Origin: JADJLQ01 sp964396995
GTDB lineage: Bacteria; Bacteroidota; Bacteroidia; Chitinophagales; Saprospiraceae
Assembly: GCA_964396995.1 (NCBI GenBank)
Contig: CAYNIG010000081.1
Span: forward strand, 1-17,174
Length of the DNA: 17,174 nt
Reading direction: 5' to 3'
Position numbers and translations under genes: made by a program. The notes below the pieces were generated by a model that was not told the origin of the DNA, searched no databases, and worked only from the letters and a program-made list of their open reading frames with translations. Shown one piece after another: positions 8,770-15,987 of this stretch (positions are counted from its first letter, which is position 1; every line of letters begins with the position of its first letter).

Positions 8770-10187
8770 GCACATCCAGGGGAAGTTTAAGTAAAGCTGA
8801 TTATACCAAAATAGACTGGATTTCCCTGGTTACTTTTTTGTGTTTATTACTTATTGGTTGGATGATGATCTATGCATCAGGCTATTCAGATTTTTCTGAA
8901 AATGCAACACCCTTTATTAAGACCAATGCCGGAAAACAATTGATTGCCATTTCGATTTCTGCCTTTGTATTTGTTCTGGTATTTATCACTGATTTTAAAT
9001 TTTGGAGTACGCTGGCCTATCCTGTCTACTTATTGGGTTTAATTTTTTTGGTTTTGGTATTGTTTTTTGGTCATAAAGTCAAGGGAAATACATCTTGGTT
9101 TCAATTTGGCAGCGTATCGTTTCAGCCCTCAGAATTTGCCAAGTTTGGCACTATGCTGGCCATGGCTGCCTTCTTATCCTATTTTAAAACCAATTTAAAA
9201 CAAACTAAATCCAGGCTAATCGCTCTTGCCTTATTTTTTGTACCCATCGCTTTGATATTATTGCAGCCGGATGCAGGGTCTGCCATCACCTTTTTATCCT
9301 TCTTTATACTGTTGTTCAGGGAAGGCTTCAACCCGGTTTGGTATATCATTGGATTGGCTATGCTGGCTCTATTTATTCTGGGGATTAAATTTGATCCCTA
9401 TTATGTGATTGCATATCTTGTATTACTTGGTTCCACTTTTTTATATATTCAGTTAAAGAAAACCAACACCCACCATTGGGTGATACTGGGACTCTGGGTA
9501 ATAATGATCAGTGTCTACTGGACCAAAATACCGGTAGCGGGACTGATCGGCATTACCAGTGCAGGCTTATTGTATTTTATTTTTGAAGCTAATAAACAAC
9601 GGATTCAAAAAACACTGGTCATTCTGATTCCATCTCTTTTACTGGGGGCTTTATTTACAAAAGGCTCGCAATATGAAGTCGATAATTTTTTGAGGCCACA
9701 TCAAAGGGAAAGAATAAATGTATGGCTGCGACCTGAATTGTGCGATCCGAGGGGCAATTTATATCATGTGATGCAATCTAAACTGGCCATCAGCTCAGGA
9801 GGGTTTACTGGAAAAGGATTCCTGGAAGGGACACTGACCAAACTCAACTATGTGCCTGAGCAAAGCACAGATTTTATTTTTAGCACCATTGGAGAAGAAC
9901 AGGGCTTTATTGGGATTCTCGCCATTATTTGCCTGTTCGTTTTGTTCATGTTCAGAGTAATTGCGATAGGCGAACGCGCCCGAAATTCCTTTACACGCGT
10001 GTATGCCTATGGATTTCTTGGTTTTTTGATCATTCATTTTTTTATCAATATTGGGATGACGATGGGCCTCATGCCGGTAATCGGTGTCCCTCTACCATTG
10101 GTGAGTTATGGTGGCACTTCTTGCATTGTTTTTTCTATCATGACTGCCGTCTTATTAAAGTTAGATACTTCCAGACATTTTGTTTAA
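8766..10187 (+). CDS. rodA: RodA-type SEDS peptidoglycan glycosyltransferase
   Basis: This 473-residue, multi-pass inner membrane protein belongs to the SEDS family, which polymerises lipid II into glycan strands together with a class B penicillin-binding protein during cell elongation. Diagnostic parts are: GNTSWFQFGSVSFQPSEFAK; LLQPDAGSA; the extracellular stretch LNYVPEQSTDFIFSTIGEE with the catalytic aspartate (Asp369, equivalent to E. coli RodA Asp262); and near the end GMTMGLMPVIGVPLPLVSYGGTS. That last motif and the context favour RodA over FtsW. The protein is about 100 residues longer than E. coli RodA because of an extra hydrophobic stretch around 200-290, which I believe is usual in this phylum. 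The ATG overlaps the stop of the SPOR gene by four bases, implying coupled translation. No penicillin-binding protein or mre gene is in the window, so the usual partner must lie elsewhere. Confidence 0.93.
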   Translation: MSTSRGSLSKADYTKIDWISLVTFLCLLLIGWMMIYASGYSDFSENATPFIKTNAGKQLIAISISAFVFVLVFITDFKFWSTLAYPVYLLGLIFLVLVLFFGHKVKGNTSWFQFGSVSFQPSEFAKFGTMLAMAAFLSYFKTNLKQTKSRLIALALFFVPIALILLQPDAGSAITFLSFFILLFREGFNPVWYIIGLAMLALFILGIKFDPYYVIAYLVLLGSTFLYIQLKKTNTHHWVILGLWVIMISVYWTKIPVAGLIGITSAGLLYFIFEANKQRIQKTLVILIPSLLLGALFTKGSQYEVDNFLRPHQRERINVWLRPELCDPRGNLYHVMQSKLAISSGGFTGKGFLEGTLTKLNYVPEQSTDFIFSTIGEEQGFIGILAIICLFVLFMFRVIAIGERARNSFTRVYAYGFLGFLIIHFFINIGMTMGLMPVIGVPLPLVSYGGTSCIVFSIMTAVLLKLDTSRHFV

Positions 10188-10195
10188 TTCTCTTT

Positions 10196-11335
10196 ATGCC
10201 TGTCCATTTTAAAGTAACACTTTCAGATCCGAATTCAAAGGCCAGAACAGGAACGCTATTTACTGATCACGGTAAGATTGACACTCCTGTTTTCATGCCT
10301 GTAGGCACAGGCGCATCGGTTAAAGGAGTATCTTCATTTGAATTAGAAAACCAGGTCAAAGCACAAATCATTCTCAGTAATACCTATCATTTGTATTTAC
10401 GGCCAGGTATTCAGGTATTAGCGGCAGCCAAAGGTATTCACAGATTCATGCACTGGTCTAAACCTGTCCTGACAGACAGTGGTGGTTACCAGGTCTATTC
10501 ATTGAGCAAGCTCAGAAAAATTAAAGAAGAGGGAGTGTCTTTTTCTTCCCATATTGATGGTTCCAGTCACTTATTCACTCCTGAAAATGTAGTGGATATA
10601 CAATTGGCCATAGGAGCTGATCTCATCATGGCTTTTGATGAATGTCCCCCCTACCCTTGTGAATATAATTATGCTAAAAAATCCATGGAGTTAACACACC
10701 GATGGCTACAAAGGTGTTTTACTCATTTCAATAATACTACTGCACCCTATGAATACAGTCCAGCCCTATTGCCCATATGCCAGGGATCTATATTTAAAGA
10801 CCTGAGACAAACCAGTGCTGCATTCATTTCTGATTTCAATGCCCCGGTAAATGCTATCGGAGGCCTATCGGTAGGTGAAAAAAACCAGGATATGTATGAG
10901 ACCATCGATTATGTAAATGATATTTTACCAGCAGATAAAGGTCGATACCTGATGGGTGTGGGCACCCCTGAGAATATATTGAACAGCATTGAAATGGGGG
11001 TAGACCTGTTTGACTGTGTACTTCCATCACGAAATGCAAGACACGGTCTGTTGTATACATCACAAGGTATCATCAATATAAAGAATGCAAAATGGAAATT
11101 TGACCAGGAGGTTTTGGATCCGGGTATGCCCCTCGAACGGCAAATACCGTACACCAAATCTTATCTCCGGCACCTGATTCAAAGTAATGAACTGATGGGT
11201 GCAAGAATTGCCACATTACAAAATCTGAGCTTCTATCTTTACCTGGTTGAAATGGCAAGGGTAAAAATTGCCTCAGGCCAGTTTATAGAGTGGAAAAATA
11301 ATATCTTGCCACAATTAAAATTAAGACTGGATTGA
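10196..11335 (+). CDS. tgt: Queuine/preQ1 tRNA-guanine(34) transglycosylase
   Basis: Tgt swaps guanine 34 of tRNAs with GUN anticodons for preQ1 in queuosine synthesis. I place the start at the ATG at 10196 (MPVHFKVTLSDPNSKARTGTL), eight bases after rodA, giving 379 residues. The frame is open upstream, but that part overlaps rodA and resembles nothing. Conserved parts are PVFMPVGTGASVKG, LSNTYHLYLRPG, LTDSGGYQVYSL (base-binding Asp94), AFDECPPYP, CQGS, GGLSVGE and GVDLFDCVLPSRNARHG (nucleophile Asp273). The C-terminal zinc site is not there: the canonical CxCx2C is replaced at the aligned positions by Met311, Leu313 and Gln316, and the His of TIHNL is Gln342 (TLQNL). The flanking sequence aligns well, so this is substitution rather than a frameshift. 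Its stop overlaps the TTG start of the next gene. Adjacency of tgt and an LptF/LptG-type permease is common in Bacteroidota. Confidence 0.93.
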   Translation: MPVHFKVTLSDPNSKARTGTLFTDHGKIDTPVFMPVGTGASVKGVSSFELENQVKAQIILSNTYHLYLRPGIQVLAAAKGIHRFMHWSKPVLTDSGGYQVYSLSKLRKIKEEGVSFSSHIDGSSHLFTPENVVDIQLAIGADLIMAFDECPPYPCEYNYAKKSMELTHRWLQRCFTHFNNTTAPYEYSPALLPICQGSIFKDLRQTSAAFISDFNAPVNAIGGLSVGEKNQDMYETIDYVNDILPADKGRYLMGVGTPENILNSIEMGVDLFDCVLPSRNARHGLLYTSQGIINIKNAKWKFDQEVLDPGMPLERQIPYTKSYLRHLIQSNELMGARIATLQNLSFYLYLVEMARVKIASGQFIEWKNNILPQLKLRLD

Positions 11336-12429
11336 AAAAACTGGATTGGTATATTATAAAAAAATACTGGGGAAGTTTTTTCTTTACGGCTTTTCTCTTC
11401 ACCTTAATTTCATTAGTAATTGATTTCAGCGAAAAAGCTGAAAAATTTGTTGAGGCCGGCAAGACCATGTCAGTAAGTAAAATACTGCTTACATATCACT
11501 TAAATTATATCCCTTTTATCAATGGATTGCTTTGGCCTTTGTTTTCCCTGATTGCTGTAATTTTTTTTACCAGCAGACTGGCTTACAACAGTGAAATAAT
11601 TTCGATCCTTAATGCAGGTGTGAGTTTTAAACGATTGCTCAGGCCATACCTTATAGCGGCCTCGGTATTGACGATCCTGCTATTAATCTTAAATCATTAT
11701 ATCATTCCACTCGCGAACAAACCAAAACTTGATTTTGAGACTAAATTTATCAAAAGAGAATCTGATCGAATCAAAACAGGTACCAATATTCATTTTTTTA
11801 TCAATCCTAATACTAAAATCTACCTGAGAAGTTATTCCGCTTCCGATAGTATGGGCTACAATTTCAGGATGGAACACTATGAAGGAAATACCTTAACTTA
11901 TATGCTCAAGTCGCAGTTTCTTGAATGGAATAAAGACAGCACTAACCGATGGCGGGTAAAAGACTATGAAATACGAACCTATGCTGATTCCATTGAATCC
12001 ATTGCATTGAATCCGGGTAAAATAATGGATACTTCTCTCAATATGCTGCCTGCTGATTTTGAGTTTTACGCAAAACAGAAAGACCTGATGACCACTCCAC
12101 AGATCCAGGCAAAAATTGATAAGGAAGAATCACGAGGTTTGAATCCGATAAAGGGTTTTGTAAATGAAATCAACCGACGGACAGCAGATCCCTTTACTAT
12201 TTTGATACTCACCATTATTGGGGTAGCCATTTCAGCGAGGAAAGTAAGAGGTGGTATGGGCTTACACCTTGCACTAGGTATAGCTATTGGTGCCATATTT
12301 GTGTTTATTTCGAAATTTTCAATTGTTTTTTCTAGAAGTCCTAATATTCCATCTTTTATAGGAATATGGATTCCAAATATAATATTTTTATTGGTGGCCT
12401 TTTTTTTAGTTAAGAGAGCTCAGCAATAA
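11332..12429 (+). CDS. LptF/LptG-family lipopolysaccharide export permease
   Basis: The 365-residue product belongs to the YjgP/YjgQ family, the membrane parts of the LptB2FG transporter that lifts lipopolysaccharide out of the inner membrane towards the periplasmic bridge. It has the family layout: three N-terminal membrane helices (about residues 14-33, 55-82 and 98-122, with VIFFTSRLAYNSEIISILNAGVSF between the second and third), a periplasmic beta-rich domain at about 130-270, and three C-terminal helices from about 283. MKKLDWYIIKKYWGSFF is the usual N-terminus. It starts at TTG 11332 in a TTGA overlap with the tgt stop, so translation is probably coupled. Most bacteria need both LptF and LptG; only one is here and I cannot say which, so no symbol is given. 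The ATP-binding partner LptB is not in the window. Confidence 0.9.
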   Translation: MKKLDWYIIKKYWGSFFFTAFLFTLISLVIDFSEKAEKFVEAGKTMSVSKILLTYHLNYIPFINGLLWPLFSLIAVIFFTSRLAYNSEIISILNAGVSFKRLLRPYLIAASVLTILLLILNHYIIPLANKPKLDFETKFIKRESDRIKTGTNIHFFINPNTKIYLRSYSASDSMGYNFRMEHYEGNTLTYMLKSQFLEWNKDSTNRWRVKDYEIRTYADSIESIALNPGKIMDTSLNMLPADFEFYAKQKDLMTTPQIQAKIDKEESRGLNPIKGFVNEINRRTADPFTILILTIIGVAISARKVRGGMGLHLALGIAIGAIFVFISKFSIVFSRSPNIPSFIGIWIPNIIFLLVAFFLVKRAQQ

Positions 12430-12507
12430 TTTTTTGTTTAATTTTTTATTAAAATAGTTAAACAGAATAATTTTTGTTTAACTTTGTACTTATAAATCTT
12501 AAACAAA
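12425..12507. repeat. Tandem imperfect 40-bp repeat upstream of the sigma factor gene
   Basis: Two adjacent copies begin at 12425 and 12466. Both open with AATAATTTTT(T)GTTTAA and both carry, 22-23 bases later, TTAAACA followed closely by GAA. As a result GTTTAA occurs at 12436 and 12476, and its inverse TTAAAC at 12458 and 12499. The first copy starts within the last codons of the permease gene. The second contains the likely -7 element of the sigma factor gene. The region is very AT-rich, so part of the likeness could be compositional, but the ordered match over about 40 bases is hard to ascribe to that alone. Confidence 0.55.
12479..12486 (+). promoter_or_regulatory. Probable -7 promoter element of the sigma factor gene
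   Basis: TAACTTTG exactly fits the Bacteroidota -7 consensus TAnnTTTG and lies 29 bases before the ATG at 12516. No clean TTG is found at the -33 distance. A purine-rich AAAGAAGGA lies a few bases before the ATG and may aid translation initiation. Confidence 0.5.
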
Positions 12508-12515
12508 GAAGGATT

Positions 12516-13055
12516 ATGAACTTTTCTAATTTGCTTACCACACACAAAGAACGCTTATTGTCTTTTGCATTTGGTCTGACCAAAAACAATGATGATGCCA
12601 AAGACCTCTTACAAGAAACCTTGTACCGGGCTTTGAAAAACGAATCCAAATTTGAAGAAGGGACTAATCTCAAAGCATGGCTTATGACCATTATGAGGAA
12701 TATTTTCATCAATGAATACCGAAAACGATCAAAGAACCGCATCTTATTTGATTCCACTGACAATTTATTTTATCTCAATTCAGGAACTGTATTGATCGGT
12801 AACCAGGGTGAAAATAATATGTTGGGTGAAGAGTTGAATAAAATGGTTAATGAACTGGACGGTTCATTAAAATATCCTTTTATGAAACATTTTGAAGGAT
12901 TTAAATACCAGGAAATTGCTCAGGATATGAAATTACCCTTAGGTACAGTAAAAAGCAGAATTTATTTTGCAAGGCAGGAGCTAAAAGGCAAAATCGAAAA
13001 CCGGTATGGAAAAATACTTGGAGTACAGGACCTTGCTTTAAAGATGGCCAGTTAA
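12516..13055 (+). CDS. ECF-type (sigma-70 family) RNA polymerase sigma factor
   Basis: The start at ATG 12516 gives 179 residues; it follows the promoter and purine-rich signal, and upstream codons in frame would overlap the promoter. Residues about 8-72 are sigma region 2, with DDAKDLLQETLYRAL and NLKAWLMTIMRNIFINEYRK (core binding and -10 recognition). Residues about 105-158 are region 4, with MKHFEGFKYQEIAQDM and LPLGTVKSRIYFARQEL, a helix-turn-helix that reads the -35 element. Regions 1 and 3 are absent, as in extracytoplasmic-function sigma factors. Such factors are usually held inactive by a membrane anti-sigma encoded next to them, but the next gene is convergent and unrelated, so control must come from elsewhere or from its own duplicated promoter region. 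Target genes cannot be named. It runs in the direction of the permease gene 86 bases upstream but probably has its own promoter. Confidence 0.93.
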   Translation: MNFSNLLTTHKERLLSFAFGLTKNNDDAKDLLQETLYRALKNESKFEEGTNLKAWLMTIMRNIFINEYRKRSKNRILFDSTDNLFYLNSGTVLIGNQGENNMLGEELNKMVNELDGSLKYPFMKHFEGFKYQEIAQDMKLPLGTVKSRIYFARQELKGKIENRYGKILGVQDLALKMAS

Positions 13056-13067
13056 TTTTTTATTCCA

Positions 13068-13985
13068 TCACAATCCAATGCGTTCACCTTCAGTAGCGAT
13101 ATTGAAGCCGGATTTAAGTAATAGTTTTCTTTCTTTTGTATTCCTTAGTACTGGATTGGTATGATTGAAGTGTATAAATTTAACCTTGTTTTTTTCATGA
13201 ATAGACTGAGAATCTAACAAATTCAAAGTTTCTTCTATAAACGGATGAGGTATTTCTTTCATATCTCTCCCTTTGATTTCACCATTCTTATAAAATGTAC
13301 CGTCAATTAATGCCACATCAACGCTTTTGATCAAATCTATTATGGATTTATCCCATCTGTTCCATTTGTCTATATCGGGTATGAACAGCACTTTTTTGGA
13401 AGCAGATCTGACTTCGAATCCTACCGTTTCAGAAAATTCATCCCTGTGAGGTACCAGCATAGGCAATATGGAGATCTGATCAGATAGCGTAATCTCCTCT
13501 CCATTAGCCATATTTATCAGCTCTATATTATTCAGTTTAATCAATTGACTCCATGGACCATTAGTTTCGAGGAAGTACTTCATGCGGGGCATTGCAAATA
13601 CAGGCATTTTTTGGGAATTCATTACTTCCCTTCCTAAATACATCAGACCCGTATAATGGCCAATGTGCGCATGGGTTAATAAAATTCCATTTAGCGCAAA
13701 TCCTGAGGTTTGGGAGACTTGTTTGTATTGGGCTGGAAAATCGGGGGTAGCATCTATCATCCATGTTTTCTTATTTTTTGGATCTACAATCGCTAAACAG
13801 GAAACTTGCTTACGTTTTTCTTTACCTGAATAAAAAGAGGTACAACATTCCGCTGCACATCCAGCCTGCGGAAATCCACCATCCTGGGCAATGCCAAGTA
13901 TAAGTAAATAAGGATTCTGACAGAAAATAACCGTTACAGAAAAGCAGCAAAACAAGGTATTTACAAATAGGGTCTTGTATTTCAT
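13068..13985 (-). CDS. Exported PqqB-like metallo-beta-lactamase-fold protein
   Basis: The 305-residue product has an N-terminal hydrophobic segment (about 5-22, ending VTVIFCQ) that should direct export. The remainder has the metallo-beta-lactamase fold of the PqqB-like type: GIAQDGGFPQAGC with a Cys-rich loop (Cys43, Cys47, Cys48), the metal motif THAHIGHYTGL (His105, His107, His110), VPHRDE (His180), FIPDID (Asp204, Asp206), ALIDGTFY (Asp228) and HFNHTNP (His272, His275). The usual HxHxDH aspartate is Gly109, so the second metal site is altered. No other pqq gene is present, so a role in PQQ synthesis is unlikely; the substrate is unknown. The gene begins 29 bases after the stop of the leftward reductase-fold gene, so the two are probably cotranscribed. 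It converges with the sigma factor gene, 12 bases apart, without a visible terminator. Confidence 0.85.
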   Translation of the reverse strand: MKYKTLFVNTLFCCFSVTVIFCQNPYLLILGIAQDGGFPQAGCAAECCTSFYSGKEKRKQVSCLAIVDPKNKKTWMIDATPDFPAQYKQVSQTSGFALNGILLTHAHIGHYTGLMYLGREVMNSQKMPVFAMPRMKYFLETNGPWSQLIKLNNIELINMANGEEITLSDQISILPMLVPHRDEFSETVGFEVRSASKKVLFIPDIDKWNRWDKSIIDLIKSVDVALIDGTFYKNGEIKGRDMKEIPHPFIEETLNLLDSQSIHEKNKVKFIHFNHTNPVLRNTKERKLLLKSGFNIATEGERIGL

Positions 13986-14014
13986 ACTACGGGAAAAAGA
14001 ACCATCTCAGGTTG

Positions 14015-15463
14015 TTAGGCGATTAACTCATTTCTGTTTATTTTATATATCTCTTCACCCTGTGCGCCACAATTTGGGCAAACCAGGTTCTCTTCAAATA
14101 AATCAGTAGGATCATCCAATATGGTCTTACAACGCGAACATTGATAAAAATAATCTCTGGTCTTTTCAGTCTGGGTCACAGCAACATTGGGAGATTCATC
14201 ATCAATTGGGTCAGTCATTTTTATTTTATTTCGGTAGTATTCCCGAATACAACCATGAATTTCCTCAGGCAATAAATACTTTAATAATGAAGACCTGTAC
14301 ACCATTCCTGTGCGGGCATGGGGATTAAAATCTTTAGAGAGTAAAATATCATATACTGGAATCATTCCCAAACGGCCAAAATTTATTAAAAATCTTTTTC
14401 GGATCAATATATTGGAGAATACTTCCGTTTTTGGTCTGCTTTTTATTCCAAAACAAATACCGGCGGTTCGGATGTCGTCTTCATTCAGGTATTTGACAAT
14501 AAATTTTTTCAATTTCAATGAATCTTCATTGATGTCTTCCACCTGGAAATTCAGCTCATTTAGATTGTGCCTGATGTTGATCGAATGGAAATTGAGTAAT
14601 TGAATCCATTTGGGTCTGTGTAATTCGTGAATATTCTTAATAATCAGGGATTTCCATGGAGTAATGCACAGTTCTTGGATACCGGTAGATTTACAAAGCT
14701 TCACAAGGTCCTTTAAGAAGTCGATAGGGAACCATTCTTCCCGACGATATATACCCAACCAATAACCATCATTATATTTATTTAACCCCTCATAATATGG
14801 TAAAATATAATCGGGCCATTCTATCTCTTCATTATTTACAATAGAATTCCATTTCTCCGTTTTTAAATCAACGGTCAATCTGATATCTATGTCTTCGGGA
14901 AAGTCAGCTCCGGACCTGTATTTTAATATCGATTCCTCTAATTTTCTGGAAAATCGGATGAGATCATTGGTATGAATCATGTCTCTCCATTTGGATATCT
15001 TATTTGTTTTAGGAAAACGAATATAAAGATGCCAATAATCCTGTTGTTTGGAGGCTATCCAATTAATATTACCGGTAAATACCGGGGTAAGCGCCTGCAC
15101 ACTATCTCCAATATTTAATTTTAATGATGGCCTGTAATTTAACTCAGCCAGTAAAAATTTGATTACAGTCTCTGAGAGCCATGGATTTGAATTAAATATT
15201 GAAATAGCCGGATACGAAGTCACTATATTGGGGCTTTCTTCTGTATTCGTTTCATATTCGATTTGAGACTCTCTTAATTTCCTCTCCAGAAAGGGCAATA
15301 ATACAGATGAAAATTCAATAAAAATATTTTGACGGAGTCCGAATTTTAAACGGTAAACATCAGCCGTTGACAGGATGTCCACTACCTTTTCTAATCTTTC
15401 CAAGCTCAGTATTCCGCCGTGACAATTGATTTTAATGGCCTGGTAAGTCTTTAAAATTTGCAT
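14015..15463 (-). CDS. Nitrite/sulfite-reductase-fold protein with C-terminal rubredoxin-like knuckle
   Basis: This 482-residue cytoplasmic protein appears to hold two copies of the ferredoxin-like half domain of nitrite/sulfite reductases: residues about 8-55 (INCHGGILSLERL, then RLKFGLRQNIFIEF) and about 232-300 (GYWLGIYRREEW, then ELCITPWKSLIIKNI, a close echo of the RLTPWQ motif of NirB and CobG). After each comes a stretch that could match the siroheme-binding domain. However, the only cysteines before residue 440 are 14, 257, 266, 337 and 405, and none form the paired motifs that hold the siroheme-linked 4Fe-4S cluster. The C-terminus has CSRC (442, 445) and CPNC (462, 465), a rubredoxin-like or zinc-ribbon knuckle with only 16 residues between the pairs, shorter than in true rubredoxin. 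Proteins like this are, as I recall, labelled rubredoxin in Bacteroidota; some sit near nitrate-assimilation genes. No such genes are here. It is probably cotranscribed with the hydrolase gene downstream. The fold call is from motifs only. Confidence 0.7.
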   Translation of the reverse strand: MQILKTYQAIKINCHGGILSLERLEKVVDILSTADVYRLKFGLRQNIFIEFSSVLLPFLERKLRESQIEYETNTEESPNIVTSYPAISIFNSNPWLSETVIKFLLAELNYRPSLKLNIGDSVQALTPVFTGNINWIASKQQDYWHLYIRFPKTNKISKWRDMIHTNDLIRFSRKLEESILKYRSGADFPEDIDIRLTVDLKTEKWNSIVNNEEIEWPDYILPYYEGLNKYNDGYWLGIYRREEWFPIDFLKDLVKLCKSTGIQELCITPWKSLIIKNIHELHRPKWIQLLNFHSINIRHNLNELNFQVEDINEDSLKLKKFIVKYLNEDDIRTAGICFGIKSRPKTEVFSNILIRKRFLINFGRLGMIPVYDILLSKDFNPHARTGMVYRSSLLKYLLPEEIHGCIREYYRNKIKMTDPIDDESPNVAVTQTEKTRDYFYQCSRCKTILDDPTDLFEENLVCPNCGAQGEEIYKINRNELIA

Positions 15464-15970
15464 TTTTTATAAACTGAAATAAAGGCCAAGTTAAAAATTT
15501 ATTTCGAAGTAAATCCTTTGAAACAGGCATTTTGGAAAGGAAAATCATTCCAATGAAAGAAGCACCCAGTAGGCTGGATCACCAGCTTTCCATCATCCCC
15601 AAAACTCTCTTTCCAGAGGACTTTATTCAGACTATTTAAGGGTATATGACCAATCGCCAGTTTTAAGCAGTCAGCGCAACAGGTTTCTATGCCTGACTAT
15701 GAGTCGGTTCAGCCAGTTTGGCTTTTAATGGTAACCATGGGATCTATTCTTCAAAGGATAGTGGTCTGATTATCAATATTTAAAAATTCACCATCCCAAA
15801 TTTTTCTTCTACCCACAGGATCATCCCTGTTTCTACTGTGTTTAGGATGGACTGTTTTGTTTCTTCATTGTCCATCTTCTTTATTATTAGTGGTCCCAAA
15901 ATTTGCAAATTTCCTGCATTTAGTCATACACCCCATTTTAGGCTTAATCAAGAATGCTTAGTATTATGCG
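15464..15970. other. Half-kilobase stretch without a recognised gene
   Basis: Between the start of the leftward reductase-fold gene and the gpsA promoter I find no convincing gene, RNA or strong hairpin. There are short open frames: on the plus strand ATG 15553 to TAA 15639 (28 codons), and on the minus strand ATG 15875 to stop at 15780 (31 codons, beginning MDNEETKQSILNTVETG). Other frames contain protein-like stretches broken by stops, which might be an old decayed gene, but I recognise no family. No good TAnnTTTG is seen for the leftward gene. Confidence 0.4.
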
Positions 15971-15978
15971 TATTTTTG
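15971..15978 (+). promoter_or_regulatory. -7 promoter element of gpsA
   Basis: TATTTTTG followed by CA is the same -7 sequence as at the secA promoter (4971-4978) and fits TAnnTTTG. The gpsA ATG is at 15988, which implies a very short leader. A TTG at the -33 distance is not seen, so the match is partial. Confidence 0.55.
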
Positions 15979-15987
15979 CAAGACTCA

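Noticed and set aside
9929..10195. An 89-codon N-terminal extension of tgt
   Set aside because: It overlaps the 3' end of rodA in another frame, has no family likeness, and the ATG at 10196 begins the normal Tgt N-terminus.
12474..12515. Fourteen extra codons before the sigma factor ATG
   Set aside because: They run through the TAACTTTG promoter element; the ATG at 12516 has a purine-rich signal before it and gives a normal region 2 start.
13053..13070. Bidirectional terminator between the convergent sigma and hydrolase genes
   Set aside because: The 12-base gap contains a T run but no inverted repeat able to form a stem.
15838..15987. A 50-codon N-terminal extension of gpsA with a hydrophobic stretch
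   Set aside because: It contains the -7 promoter element and adds sequence before the dinucleotide-binding motif, which sits right after the ATG at 15988 as in known GpsA proteins.
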